From Nocardia flavorosea NBRC 108225 (GTDB lineage Bacteria; Actinomycetota; Actinomycetes; Mycobacteriales; Mycobacteriaceae): 64,000 nt of DNA. The number at the start of each line of letters is the position of its first letter. Position 1 is the stretch's first letter. Location: assembly GCF_001613385.1 (NCBI RefSeq), contig NZ_BDCG01000002.1, positions 372,001-436,000 of the forward strand, given 5' to 3'. The notes beneath the pieces were generated by a model. It did no database searches and was not told the origin of the DNA. It saw only the letters and a program-made list of their open reading frames with translations. This document shows, one piece after another, positions 9,172 through 19,700 of the stretch. The position numbers and the translations under genes are program-made.

Positions 9172-10149
9172 TTACTCGACCAGCCCCTCACTCTTCAGCC
9201 AGTCGTAGGCGACATCGGACGGGTCCTCGCCGTCGATATCGACGCGGGCATTGAGGTCCTGCATCAAATCGTCGGTGAGGCGTTCGGAGATCGTGCCCAG
9301 CAGCGCGCGTAGCGGTGGATATCGTTCGATGATCTCGTCGCGCACCACCGCGGTGCCGCTGTAGGGCAGGAAGAATTTCCGGTCGTCCTCGAGGACCACC
9401 AGGTGCAGATTCTTCACCCGGCCGTCGGTGGTGTAGACCATGCCGAAGTTGCAGGGGGAGCTCTCGGCCGTCGCCGTGTAGACGACCCCGGCGTCCATCC
9501 GGGTGACGTTCGCGGCGGGTACACCGTTCGGATCGTTGTACGGGATCCCGTATTTTTCCAGCATCGGCAGGAAACCGTCGGAGCGGCTGAAGAATTCGTC
9601 GTCGACGCAGAAGGTGCGGTCGCCGACCGGAAGCGCGGCCACCTCCGACAGGGAACGCACGCCCAGGCGTTCGGCCGTCTGCGCCGACGCAGCGAATGCA
9701 TAGGTGTTGTTGAAGTTGGCGGGCGGCAACCATTCCAGGTCGTACTCGCTCTTCTCGATATCGTGCACGGCCTGCCACAGTTCCTGGGGATCAGGGATGA
9801 TCTCGGTCCGGTTGTGGTAGTTCACCCAACCGGTGCCCGTGTACTCCCAGAGCACGTCGGCGTCGCCGTTCAGTTGGGCCTGCCGCGACGACGCCGATCC
9901 CGGCGCACCGGTGAGATCGGTGACCTCGGCACCCGCTGCGGCCAGATAGGTGGCACTGATCTTGCCCAGCAACACCCCTTCGGTGAAGCTCTTGGAGGTG
10001 ACGGTGATCCGCGCACCGTCCAGCGGGCGGGCACCGCCCGGCAGGGTCGCATCGTGGAATGTCCCCGACGAACTCACCAGACCGCAACCGGTGAGCAGCA
10101 GCGCCAGCACGGCAATCAGGGCGAGCAGCCGGGCGCGCGGCGCGGTCAT
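9172..10149 (-). CDS. proX: Osmoprotectant ABC transporter substrate-binding lipoprotein
   Basis: A 325-residue lipoprotein (signal peptide with LALLLTGC, mature Cys near residue 22) with an OpuAC-type glycine-betaine/choline-binding domain. Typical segments are GARITVTSKSFTEGVLLGKI, DVLWEYTGTGWVNY, AFAASAQTAERLGV and TTDGRVKNLHLVVLEDDRKFFLPY. It captures compatible solutes outside the membrane and passes them to the permeases. It is the last gene of a four-gene operon, with its ATG overlapping the stop of the preceding permease (ATGA). The symbol follows the actinobacterial proXVWZ nomenclature. Confidence 0.9.
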   Translation of the reverse strand: MTAPRARLLALIAVLALLLTGCGLVSSSGTFHDATLPGGARPLDGARITVTSKSFTEGVLLGKISATYLAAAGAEVTDLTGAPGSASSRQAQLNGDADVLWEYTGTGWVNYHNRTEIIPDPQELWQAVHDIEKSEYDLEWLPPANFNNTYAFAASAQTAERLGVRSLSEVAALPVGDRTFCVDDEFFSRSDGFLPMLEKYGIPYNDPNGVPAANVTRMDAGVVYTATAESSPCNFGMVYTTDGRVKNLHLVVLEDDRKFFLPYSGTAVVRDEIIERYPPLRALLGTISERLTDDLMQDLNARVDIDGEDPSDVAYDWLKSEGLVE

Positions 10150-10883
10150 GAGATACCTCGCGGAGTCGCAGCCAGTTCCACGAGCCGGCCCAGCCAATCG
10201 ATGATGAGGGCCAGCAACGCGACCAGGATCGCGCCGGAGACGAGCAGCTTCGGCAGGAACAACGTGACGCCGGTGGTGATCAGCGTGCCGAGGCTGGTGG
10301 CGCCGATGAAGGTGCTCAGCGTCGCGGTGCCCACCAGGATGACCAGCGCGGTGCGCACACCGTTGAGGATCACCGGCACCGCCAGCGGTAACTCCACTTG
10401 CAGCAGAGTGCGGGTTCCCGAGAAACCGATCCCGCGCGAGGCCTCGATCGTGCGCTGATCCACCTGCCGCAGGCCCACGATCGTGTTCTGCAGAATCGGC
10501 AGCACCGCGTACACGACCAGGCCCACGATCGCCGTCCGGAATCCGGTGCCCAGCCAGAAGGTGAACAGCACCAACAGGCCGACCGCGGGCGCGGCCTGAC
10601 CGATATTGGCGATATTGACGGCGAGAGGTTCGAACCGTTTCAGCGCGGGCCGGGTGAGCGCGATACCCAGCGGTATCGCCACCACGACGACGATCACCGT
10701 GGCCACGACGGTCAGTTTGATGTGCTCGAGGATGGTGGTCTGAAGATTCGCCCAGCTCAGCGACGCCTGCTCGGTCGGGGTGAAGGTTGTCGACCGATAC
10801 CACAGGAGGTAGCCGGCGCCGATCACCACGATGATGAGCGGCTCGAACCAGACGTCGAGGGGTAGACGGCGCAACCGGTTCAT
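10146..10883 (-). CDS. Osmoprotectant ABC transporter permease (second permease)
   Basis: The 245-residue product has about six membrane spans and the MetI-like permease domain. The coupling-loop signature is seen in VDQRTIEASRGIGFSGTRTLLQVELPLA, followed by VPVILNGVRTALVILVGTATLSTFIGA, as in OpuCB/OpuCD and ProW/ProZ. It forms the membrane channel together with the 12331-12975 permease. The ATG is at 10883 and overlaps the stop of the ATPase gene by four bases, so translation is coupled. Confidence 0.9.
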   Translation of the reverse strand: MNRLRRLPLDVWFEPLIIVVIGAGYLLWYRSTTFTPTEQASLSWANLQTTILEHIKLTVVATVIVVVVAIPLGIALTRPALKRFEPLAVNIANIGQAAPAVGLLVLFTFWLGTGFRTAIVGLVVYAVLPILQNTIVGLRQVDQRTIEASRGIGFSGTRTLLQVELPLAVPVILNGVRTALVILVGTATLSTFIGATSLGTLITTGVTLFLPKLLVSGAILVALLALIIDWLGRLVELAATPRGIS

Positions 10884-12334
10884 GACGGACCGGCCGAATC
10901 GCTGTCGTCGTCACCAGGTTCCGTGGTGTCGCCACGGTCGCGGGCCGCGGGCCGCGCGGTACCCGCCGTCTCGGACCGTGCAGTGCCGGTCGTCTCGGGC
11001 GGCGCAGTGCCGGTCTCCGGGGGGTGTGCGGCCGCTTCGGGGACCGAGAGTTCGTCACCGGCCGCGGCCACGGGTTCGTCGTCGGCCGCAACCACCGGGG
11101 TCGGCGCCGGATCCGTTCCGTCCACGTAGGTGGTATAGGAGACCTCGCTCTCCTCCTCGCGCACTTCGGCGAGTTTGTCCCGGATCAGCTCGGTCACCGA
11201 ACCGATACTCAGCGAGCCGACCACCGCGCCGCGGCCGTCGGTGACCAGCGCGGCACCCTGACTGGTCGCGAGCATGGCGTCCAGCGCGTCGTTGAGGGTC
11301 GAGGATCGGGCAACCACCGGCAGTCGCCGGTCCAGGAAATCGGAGACTTCCGGTTTGGTCGCCATTTCCGTGAGCGTCGGCCAGGACCGCGGCCGGCCGG
11401 CGCCGTCGACCACCACCACCCAGGTGTGCCCGGCGGCACGTGCGCGTTCGATCACGGCGGGCGCCGGTTCACCTACGCGGGCAGTGATCACCTCGTGGGT
11501 CTCGACATCGCGGACCCGGGATACGGTCAGGTACGCGAGTTTGGCGCCGGAGCCGACGAATTCCTCGACGAACGGGGTCGCGGGGTCGGTCAGGATTTCC
11601 TCCGGGGTCGCAAACTGCTCGATATGGCCGCCTTCGGAGAGGATGAGGACCCGGTCGCCGAGTTTGGTCGCCTCCTCGAAATCGTGGGTGACGACCACGA
11701 TGGTCTTCCCGAGTTCCTGCTGGATGGCCAACAGGCTGTCCTGCAGGCGGGCCCGGGTGATGGGGTCGACCGCGCCGAACGGTTCATCCATCAGCAGTAC
11801 CGGCGGATCGGCCGCCAGTGCGCGCGCGACTCCGACGCGCTGCTGCTGCCCGCCGGACATATCCTTGGGCAGCCGGCCCGCGAATTCCGCCGCGTCGAGC
11901 CCGACCAGGTCGAGCAGGTATTCGGTACGTTCGGCGATCCGCTGTTTGTCCCAACCCAGGACCCGCGGAATCGCGCCGATATTCTTGGCGACCGTCCAGT
12001 GCGGGAAGAGGCCACCGGACTGGATGACGTAGCCGATGGACTGCCGTAGCTTGTCCGGGTCCTCGCGGGTCACATCACGATCACCGATGAGGATCCGGCC
12101 CTCGGTCGGTTCGATCAACCGGTTGATCATCTTCAGCGTGGTCGTCTTACCGCAGCCCGACGGCCCGACGAACGCGACGATCTCCCCCGCCGCGATCTCC
12201 AGGTCCAGGCAGGCCACTGCCGGAGTCTCCTGGCCCCGGTAGCGTTTGACGACCGAGTCCAGGGTGATCGACGCGCCGGTCACCGCTCGTTCCGGTGTCG
12301 CCGGCGCGGGCCGGCCGGTCACAGCCTCGGTCAT
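10880..12334 (-). CDS. proV: Osmoprotectant ABC transporter ATP-binding protein with CBS domains
   Basis: A 484-residue ATPase of the OpuCA/ProV type. It shows Walker A GPSGCGKTT (about 57-65), signature MSGGQQQR (about 159-166), Walker B VLLMDEPFGAVD (about 179-190) and the H-loop VVVTHDFEEA. Residues about 290-410 form two CBS modules, which in this family sense ionic strength or nucleotides. The last 75 or so residues are a Pro/Thr/Glu/Ala-rich tail with repeated T-G-T-A-(P/R) units, which is unusual for the family. The ATG at 12334 overlaps the upstream permease stop by four bases. Confidence 0.92.
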   Translation of the reverse strand: MTEAVTGRPAPATPERAVTGASITLDSVVKRYRGQETPAVACLDLEIAAGEIVAFVGPSGCGKTTTLKMINRLIEPTEGRILIGDRDVTREDPDKLRQSIGYVIQSGGLFPHWTVAKNIGAIPRVLGWDKQRIAERTEYLLDLVGLDAAEFAGRLPKDMSGGQQQRVGVARALAADPPVLLMDEPFGAVDPITRARLQDSLLAIQQELGKTIVVVTHDFEEATKLGDRVLILSEGGHIEQFATPEEILTDPATPFVEEFVGSGAKLAYLTVSRVRDVETHEVITARVGEPAPAVIERARAAGHTWVVVVDGAGRPRSWPTLTEMATKPEVSDFLDRRLPVVARSSTLNDALDAMLATSQGAALVTDGRGAVVGSLSIGSVTELIRDKLAEVREEESEVSYTTYVDGTDPAPTPVVAADDEPVAAAGDELSVPEAAAHPPETGTAPPETTGTARSETAGTARPAARDRGDTTEPGDDDSDSAGPS

Positions 12335-12975
12335 GACAATCCCTTTGCGATAGTGAAACGCCCGAGCACGACGAGCAGCGCGTCGAAGACCAGCGCGATG
12401 GCGACGATGAGAATGGTGCCGGTCAACGCCATCTCCAGCGCATTCGCACCCCCGAGCCGCGACAGGCCGTTGAAGATCAGCGAGCCGAGGCCCGGCCCGA
12501 GCACGTAGGCGACGATGGCGGCAACGCCGACGATCATCTGCGTGGATACCCGGATACCGGTGAGGATCACCGGCCACGCGATGGGCAGTTCGACGGTGAG
12601 CAGGATCCGCCACCGGGAAAAGCCGATGCCCCGCGCCGATTCGACGACCGAGGCCGGTACCGAACGCAATCCTACGATCGCATTGCCGATCACCGGCAGC
12701 GCCGCGAAGAACGCCAGCATGAGGAAAGAAGGAACCACACCGAGTCCGAACGGCACCAGCAGCAGGGCCAGCAGAGCCAGCGAGGGAATGGTCAGCGCGA
12801 CCCGGCTCGAGGTCAGTGACAGCGCCGACAGCAGCGGCAGCCGGTAGACCGCGACGGCGATGAGGACCGCGACGATGCTGCCGGCCAGCACGGTCTGGAA
12901 TGCCAGTGACGCATGCTGATAGGTGAGGAACGCCAGCGTCTCACCTCGCCCCTGGACGTAACTCCACAGATTCAC
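12331..12975 (-). CDS. Osmoprotectant ABC transporter permease (first permease)
   Basis: This 214-residue MetI-like permease is the first gene of the operon. It has about five or six membrane spans and the coupling loop VPASVVESARGIGFSRWRILLTVELPIAW. The order permease, ATPase, permease, binding protein and the four-base overlaps throughout indicate one transcript from upstream of 12975. It works with the second permease and the CBS-ATPase in uptake of glycine betaine, choline or similar solutes. Confidence 0.9.
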   Translation of the reverse strand: MNLWSYVQGRGETLAFLTYQHASLAFQTVLAGSIVAVLIAVAVYRLPLLSALSLTSSRVALTIPSLALLALLLVPFGLGVVPSFLMLAFFAALPVIGNAIVGLRSVPASVVESARGIGFSRWRILLTVELPIAWPVILTGIRVSTQMIVGVAAIVAYVLGPGLGSLIFNGLSRLGGANALEMALTGTILIVAIALVFDALLVVLGRFTIAKGLS

Positions 12976-13376
12976 GGGGATTCCCCTCGTCGACGGCAGA
13001 CCGGCCCGGCACCGGCCCGCGGGAACTCACGGACGCGCGAGTCGCCACAGTAACCGAAATCCGGACACCTGACCGGGTACGGCGCGCGGTTCGGCAGGCA
13101 CCGAATCCCGCGCCGCAGCGGGACATACCGGACGTACCAGCACAATGTCATTCCTCATGCTGCCGTGTCACGTGGTGATCCTGGTGATTCCAGGCCCGCA
13201 GAGGCCACCGCCGGCGCTCACGGGCCGGTTGTCCCGATCACGCGGCACGGATCGCCGGGCATGCCGGTTCGCCGCGGCCTGCCGAGGGACACACCGGCAT
13301 GTTCGACTGGTCCGGCGACGCCGGGCATCGCGTTGTCACGACCGGCCGGCCACCTCCGGCTCTCATGCCCCGAACC
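12976..13376. other. Gene-free stretch upstream of the osmoprotectant operon
   Basis: About 400 bases between the first transporter gene and the stop of the acyl-CoA synthetase gene, both on the minus strand. It should hold the operon promoter. I see no convincing gene, riboswitch fold or strong hairpin in it. Confidence 0.5.
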
Positions 13377-14960
13377 TCACCGAGCATCCTGTGCATACGT
13401 CTCCCGGAGGACGGTTTTCAATACCTTGCCGCTGGGGTTGCGCGGAAGCTCGGTGACCAGCGCGATCTGCTTGGGGCATTTGTATCCGGCCAGCTGGGTA
13501 CGGGCGAATGCTTCGATCCCCTCGGCGGTCGGCGGTGCGGAAGGGTCCGCCGCGACGATCACCGCGAGCGGTGCCTCGCCCCAGGTGGGATGCGGGACAC
13601 CGATCACCGCGACCTCGGCGATCCCGGGGTGCGCGGCGAGAATGTTCTCCACCTCGGCGCAGTAGATGTTCTCCCCGCCCGAGATGATCATGTCCTTTTT
13701 CCGGTCGACGACGAAGAGGTAGCCGTCTTCGTCCTGGCGCACCAGATCCCCGGAGTGGAACCAGCCGCCGGCGAAGGCCCGTTCCGTCTCTTCGGGTTTG
13801 TTCCAGTACTCCTTCATCACCGTCGGGCCGCGGTAGACGATTTCGCCCACCTCCCCGACCGGCACATCGTTCATCTCGTCGTCGACGATGCGGACCTCGA
13901 CATTCAGAATCGGCATCCCCACCGAGCCGATCTTGCGGATGGCGTCTTCACCGCGCAGGGTGCAGGTCACCGGGCTGCATTCGGTCTGCCCGAACGCCGT
14001 CGACACCGATGCCTGCGGGAAGGTCTCGATCATCGTGCGCAACAGCGTGGTCGAGGCGGGCGCCGCACCCCAGGAGATCTGCCGCAGCGCGGACAGATCG
14101 TATTTTCCGATATCCGGTAGCGCGCAGATCGCCTGCCATTGGGCCGGGACGAAGAAACAGCTGGAAACACGTTCCCGCGCCAGGAGTTCCACCGACGCTG
14201 CGGGATCGAATCCGCCGGACGTCGTGATGACGAAGGTACCGCCGGGCAGCAGGCACATCAGATAGCTGGACAACCCGGCGATATGGAACAGCGGTGCGCC
14301 GTTGAGCGCCACCGGCTCGACCTCTCCGGACGTGCCCTGGTGCAGGCTGACGCTGAAGGCGTGCAGCAACAGATTGGTATGCGTCAGCACCGCACCCTTC
14401 GGGCGGCCGGTGGTCCCCGAGGTGTACATGATGTAGGCCGCCGAATTCTCGTCGACGGGATGGGCCGGGCACTCCGGATCGGCCGCGGCAAGGGCGGTTT
14501 CGTAATCGTCGCCGTACTCCCTCGCCGCGCCGGATTCGCTGCCGATCACCAGACACGTCCGCACCCCGGGCGCCTTCCGTCGCGCATCGGCCAGAACACT
14601 CGCGAACCGGGCATCCACCACGGCCGCGACTGCGCCGGAATCCTCCAGCAGGTACGCGATTTCGGCGGCGGTCAACCGGAAGTTGATCGGGACGCAGATC
14701 GCACCCGCCCGCATCGGTGCGAGGAACGCCTCGACGACTTCCATCGAGTTCAGACCCAGCACGGCCACCCGGTCCCCCGCGCCGACACCGCGGTCTCGTA
14801 ATGCGTTCGCCAACCGGGAAACCCGCTCGTCCAAGGTGCGGTAGTTACGCGATATTCCACCGAATCGCAAGGCCGGAGCGTCCGGCGTCTTGCGTGCGTG
14901 GCGGGCGAGCTGATCGCCTGCGCTCATTCCTCGGGACATCATTTCCGCAGCACCGGCCAT
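13377..14960 (-). CDS. Acyl-CoA synthetase / AMP-dependent ligase (FadD type)
   Basis: A 527-residue ANL-superfamily enzyme that activates a carboxylic acid to an acyl adenylate and then to acyl-CoA. The AMP-binding P-loop is YIMYTSGTTGRPKGAV (about 180). FGQTECSP, WFHSGDLV and the hinge VVDRKKDMIISGGENIYCAEVE follow, and the C-terminal catalytic lysine is in NPSGKVLKT. TGGAG lies seven bases before the ATG at 14960. The next gene upstream on the same strand is the P450. The two may act together on a lipid or sterol-like substrate, but the substrate cannot be read from sequence. Confidence 0.9.
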   Translation of the reverse strand: MAGAAEMMSRGMSAGDQLARHARKTPDAPALRFGGISRNYRTLDERVSRLANALRDRGVGAGDRVAVLGLNSMEVVEAFLAPMRAGAICVPINFRLTAAEIAYLLEDSGAVAAVVDARFASVLADARRKAPGVRTCLVIGSESGAAREYGDDYETALAAADPECPAHPVDENSAAYIMYTSGTTGRPKGAVLTHTNLLLHAFSVSLHQGTSGEVEPVALNGAPLFHIAGLSSYLMCLLPGGTFVITTSGGFDPAASVELLARERVSSCFFVPAQWQAICALPDIGKYDLSALRQISWGAAPASTTLLRTMIETFPQASVSTAFGQTECSPVTCTLRGEDAIRKIGSVGMPILNVEVRIVDDEMNDVPVGEVGEIVYRGPTVMKEYWNKPEETERAFAGGWFHSGDLVRQDEDGYLFVVDRKKDMIISGGENIYCAEVENILAAHPGIAEVAVIGVPHPTWGEAPLAVIVAADPSAPPTAEGIEAFARTQLAGYKCPKQIALVTELPRNPSGKVLKTVLRETYAQDAR

Positions 14961-15075
14961 GTTGCACTCCAGATTCGGTCGATCGAATCCGAAGCCTACG
15001 CCCGAGCCCTATCGCTTCGTAGCGTATTCGTCATTCCCCGAGGGGCATCGACTGCTTACCGATACCTCGTCGGGT

Positions 15076-16287
15076 TCAGGCATGCACGGCGGGCAGATCG
15101 ACGGTGACCGGTACGGTTTCCCAGCCGCGCATGGTCGAGGTGGACGACAGTTCCAGTGCCTCCCAATCGACCTCCCAGACCGGGAAGCGTTTCAGGAATT
15201 CCTCCAGCGCGACCCGCGCCTCGAGCCGGGCCAGTGAGGCGCCGAGGCAGTAGTGGGTGCCGAAGCCGAAGGTCCGCAGATTGCTGATCCGCCGGTGGAT
15301 ATCGAAGGTGTCGGGATCGTCCCAGCGGCCGGGATCGCGATTGGCGGAAGCGACCAGCAGCATCATGGCACTACCGGCCGGCACGGTGGTGCCGTGCAGT
15401 TCGATATCGGTGGTGACGTAGCGGGCGATGGCGTGGCCGGTCGGTTCGAAACGCAGGGTTTCCTCGATCGCCTTCGGGATCAGCCGCGGGTCCTCGACCA
15501 GTTCGGCACGCTGCTCCGGGTGGCGGGCCAGCAGTGTTCCCAGCCAGCCGAGCAACCGGGCGGTGGTTTCGTTACCGGCGCCGGCGACCACCGTGATGTA
15601 GGTCAGGATCTCCTGCCGGGTCAGGGTGCGTGTCACGCCTTCGGTGTCTTCGAATCGCGCGTTCAGCAGTTCCGTCATCAGGTCGTCGGACGGATGTTCG
15701 GCGCGCCAGTCGATGTATTCGGCGAAGGTGTCGGTATGCGGGATCGCCTGATCCGATACCCGCATCTGCTGCCCGGGTTCGGTGCGCAGATTCGCGTCCG
15801 CTCGATCGCGGACACCCTGCTGGTCGGACTCGGGGATACCGAGCAGCATGCCGATCACCCGCATCGGGACCTCGTTGGCGAAGGAGGTCATGAGATCGAA
15901 CCGTCCCGTGCCGGCGAGGCGGTCCAGCGACCGGAGGCACATATCGCGGATCTGGGGTTCCAGTGAGAGCACCCGCCGCGGCGTGAACACCCGCGCGAGC
16001 AGGGCGCGGTGGATATCGTGCGCCGGCGGGTCCTCCATCAGCAGGGTACCCGGCGGGATCTCGACGCCGGCCTTGATGATCTCCAGGATCGGGCCGCGTG
16101 ACGACGAGAAGGTCTGCCAGTCCAGCAGGGCCCGGTCGACGTCGTCGTAGCGGCTCAGCACGTAGAAATCGTGCTCGTCGTTGTAGTAGAGCGGCGCTTC
16201 CTCGCGCAACCGGCGGTAGGTCGGATACGGGTCGCGGGCGATATCCCGGTCGAAGGGGTCCCAATAGATCCGGTCTGCACGGGCCAT
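15076..16287 (-). CDS. Cytochrome P450
   Basis: A 403-residue soluble bacterial P450. The I-helix is AGAGNETT (about 235-242), the ExxR motif is E276-T-L-R279, and the heme-binding loop is FGFGTHYCLG with the thiolate ligand C347. AAGGAG precedes the ATG at 16287 with good spacing; a longer frame upstream is not P450-like. It would need a ferredoxin and reductase, and neither is adjacent. The gene is divergent from emb, and the promoter region between them carries two related palindromes. Confidence 0.93.
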   Translation of the reverse strand: MARADRIYWDPFDRDIARDPYPTYRRLREEAPLYYNDEHDFYVLSRYDDVDRALLDWQTFSSSRGPILEIIKAGVEIPPGTLLMEDPPAHDIHRALLARVFTPRRVLSLEPQIRDMCLRSLDRLAGTGRFDLMTSFANEVPMRVIGMLLGIPESDQQGVRDRADANLRTEPGQQMRVSDQAIPHTDTFAEYIDWRAEHPSDDLMTELLNARFEDTEGVTRTLTRQEILTYITVVAGAGNETTARLLGWLGTLLARHPEQRAELVEDPRLIPKAIEETLRFEPTGHAIARYVTTDIELHGTTVPAGSAMMLLVASANRDPGRWDDPDTFDIHRRISNLRTFGFGTHYCLGASLARLEARVALEEFLKRFPVWEVDWEALELSSTSTMRGWETVPVTVDLPAVHA

Positions 16288-16377
16288 GGCGAACTCCTTC
16301 GATCGCTGCGAGGATCTTCCGGTGCCGGGCCTCCACGACCGGGAGTGCCGGAACCAAGTACCCCGTTTCCACCATTC

Positions 16378-16392
16378 GGTAACAACGTTACC
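16378..16392. promoter_or_regulatory. Palindrome GGTAAC-N3-GTTACC
   Basis: A perfect 15-base inverted repeat about 90 bases upstream of the P450 start. Its half-sites recur in the repeat directly upstream of emb, suggesting one dimeric regulator binds both. Confidence 0.5.
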
Positions 16393-16679
16393 CATAGGTG
16401 CGGCTCCATATCGACGGATTGCGATAGTTGCCTTGCGCCACCCCGGCCCGAGCACCAGGCAGTCACGGAAGTTCGATACTCCCAGCCCCGCGACCACCGG
16501 CCGGGCACGAACCGCGCGACGGGCCGTTCCGGAAGAAACGCGGCCGAACGGAAATAGTTTCGTTTCAAGCCCAGGTTTCCGGGGAGCATTCCGACCGCGA
16601 TACGGCCGGTCCGGAATCATCCCTGCTCACACGGCCGGGAGTGAACCGGAGCATCGTGGATGTTTTGCCCGACTTCGCG

Positions 16680-16702
16680 GGTAACGAATGCGTCACGTTA
16701 CC
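16680..16702. promoter_or_regulatory. Inverted repeat GGTAACG-N9-CGTTACC upstream of emb
   Basis: Seven-base arms with a nine-base spacer end 10 bases before the GTG start of emb, where they would cover the ribosome binding region. They share the GGTAAC/GTTACC half-site with the palindrome at 16378-16392. Confidence 0.5.
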
Positions 16703-16712
16703 ATCGCCCCCC

Positions 16713-19700
16713 GTGACCGACACCATGGTGAGGGCGGACCTGACGCCCCCGGAGCAATCTCGGGCCGGCCGGTCCGCACGCGGACAATGGGCGAGGCCGG
16801 TGGCGTTGCTCGCCGGCCTCCTCGCCACGCTGTTCGCCCTCGCTGTCCCGCTCCTCCCGGTCCATGTGGACAAGACGACGCTCACCTGGCCGCAGCAGGG
16901 CTCCACGGACAGCATCGCGGCCCCACTGATCTCCTATGCACCGCTTTCCTTCGATGCCGATATCCCCGGTTCCGCACTACAGCAGTTGACCGATACCGGG
17001 GGCCTCGCGGCGGCGACCATGCCCGCCGAGGCACCCGATCTGGAGAAGTACGGATTCGTTGCGCGGGTCCAGCCCGCGGCGGACGGCTCGCCCGCCCGCC
17101 TCGAGGTGGTGCTGCGCAGCCAGTCGATGTTCAGTGTCCCGGTCGCCGAACTCGGCGCGGCGACCCTCACTGTGCACTCCGATCATTCCGGGACCACCGC
17201 CGAGCTCACAGGTACCGACACCGAGCCGGTCTTCCTCGCGGGCGATTTCCGGCCACAGATGGTCGGTGTCTTCAGCGATCTGACCGATTCGGCAGGGACG
17301 ACGGTGACCGCGGAGGTGGACAGCCGCTTCTCGGTCGTCCCGACCTTCGTCAAACGAGCCGCCGGTGTGCTGGCGGTACTGTGTGCACTGGTCTCCTTGG
17401 TGGCACTGTTCCGGCTGGACCATTCGGCAGGACGCCGGGTACGCCGTCTCCTCCCGCAGCGCTGGCTGACTTTCACCGCGGTCGACGCCACGGTGTTCAC
17501 GACTCTCGTGGTCTGGCATTTCATCGGATCCACGACCTCCGACGACGGCTACCAGTTCGGGATGGCCCGGACCTCGCTGGCGTCCGGTTATATGGCCAAC
17601 TATTTCCGGTTCTTCGGCGTACCCGAGAACCCGGTCGGCACGCCGCCCTACGACGTGATCGCCCATATGACCGAGCTGAGCATCGCCAGCCCCTGGGTGC
17701 GGTTACCGACCCTGCTCGCCGGGTTCCTCGCCTGGCTGGCCCTGAGCCGGGAGGTGATCCCCCGCCTCGGGGTCGTCCTGCGGCACGACAAGGTCGTCGT
17801 ATGGACGGGCGCGCTGGGCTTCCTGGCGGTGTGGCTGCCATACAACAACGGGTTGCGCCCGGAACCGGTAATCGCGGTCGCGGTGCTGCTCACCTGGTGT
17901 TTCGTCGAACGTGCCATCGCGACCAGGCAGCTGCTGCCGTATGCGATCGCCATTCTGATCGCCGCGTTCAGCCTGACCGCGGCACCGTCGGGGGTGATCT
18001 GTTTCGCGCCGCTGGCGGCCGGGGCGCGGTCGGTCGTCCGCTTCGGCATCGCCCGGGCCCGCAAGATGCCGGCTCCCGGCACGTCGGTCACGGCCGGACC
18101 GTCCTGGTCCGCGCGGATCATGGCCTACGGCGCGCTACTGGCACCGTTGGCGGCCGCCGGAACGCTCGTCCTGGTGTTCGCTTTCGCCGTCCAGCCCCTG
18201 TCGGCGATGTTCGAGATGACCCGCGTACACAACGAGGTTGGCCCCTCTATCCCCTGGTACGACGACTATGTCGCCTATCAGCGATTGTTCACTCCCACGG
18301 CCGATGGTTCTATCGGGCGCCGGTTCGGGATGGTCGCGATGTGGCTGGGGCTGCTCGTGTGCGCGTTCGTGATGCTGCGTAAGGGCGGCCGGATCCCGTT
18401 CGTCGCCCCCGGGCCGGCGAAACGGTTGCTCGGGATCACTTTCGGCGCGATGCTGCTGATGGCGACCGTCCCGACGAAGTTCACTCACCACAACGGTGTT
18501 TTCGCCGGACTCGCCGGGGCCGTCGCGGTCGTCACCGCGGTGGCGGTGGGTCCGAAGGTGATGCGGGCCCCGCGCTACCGGGCCCTGTTCGCGGCCGTTG
18601 TCGCCATAGCGATGGCGCAGATCTTCACCGGCGTCAACAAATGGTTCTACGCCTCCGATCACGGCATACCGTGGTGGAACGAACCGCCCTCGATCGCCGG
18701 TCTCGGCATGAGCGAGATCTTTCTGACCGTGGCCGTAGTGTGCCTGGTATCGGCCGGCTGGTGGCATCTGCGGGCCCCGGAACCGGGAACACCGCATCGT
18801 GTATCGCGCCGCGCCTGGCGGATGGCGAAGATCCCGCCGCTGACAGTGGCGGCAGCGGTGATCGTCGTGTTCCAGGTAGGCTCGTTTGCGACCGCCGCCG
18901 CCACGCAATACCCGGCATTCTCGCTGGCCCGGTCCAATATCGATGCGGTCCGTGGCCAACCGTGCGGAATGGCCGACGATGTGCTGGTCGAAACCGATCC
19001 GAATGCCGCGATGCTCAGCCCGCTGTCCGGCGACGCCGAGACCACCTTCGCCGGTGACAGCGCCGGTTTCGTACCGAACGGGGTCGCGAACGTGACCTCC
19101 GACGACGATCAGTCCAAGGACGAGGAGAGCAGTATCGCCGACGCCCTGGAAGACGAGGGATCCGACGGTAGTTCCCGGACGCAGACCGGCGGCGCGCCCC
19201 TGCCCTTCGGCCTGTCCGCCACCACCCCTGTGCTCGGAACCGCCGGACAGCAGGAAGCCGCCGAACTGACCACCGGCTGGTACCGGCTGCCCGCACCGCA
19301 GGACCGCGACGGAATCATGGCGATCACCGCGGCGGGCCGCTTCCGGGCGATCACCCAGGACGGTTCGGTGATGCCCGGCCAGCCGATCGATATCGAATAC
19401 GGCACCGCGGAATCGGCGACCAGTGCCCGGCCCCTCGGCCAGGTGATGCCCATCGATATCGGACCGACCCCGTCCTGGCGGAATATGCGGGTACCGCTCG
19501 ACCAGATCCCGGAGCAGGCCGACGTGGTCCGTATCAAGGCCAAGGATCTGTCCGTCGATGCCCAGGAGTGGATGGCGCTCACCCCACCGCGTATTCCGCG
19601 GACGCAAACCCTGAACGAACTGATCGGGTCGGAACAGCCCGTCCTGCTGGACTGGGCCGTGGGACTCCAGTTCCCGTGCCAGCGGCCCTACGACCACAAA

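Larger units (their letters stand above)
16288..16712. other. Divergent promoter region between the P450 gene and emb
   Basis: A 425-base stretch without a supported gene. It holds two inverted repeats that share the half-sites GGTAAC and GTTACC (16378-16392 and 16680-16702), described separately, and presumably the promoters of both genes. Confidence 0.6.
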
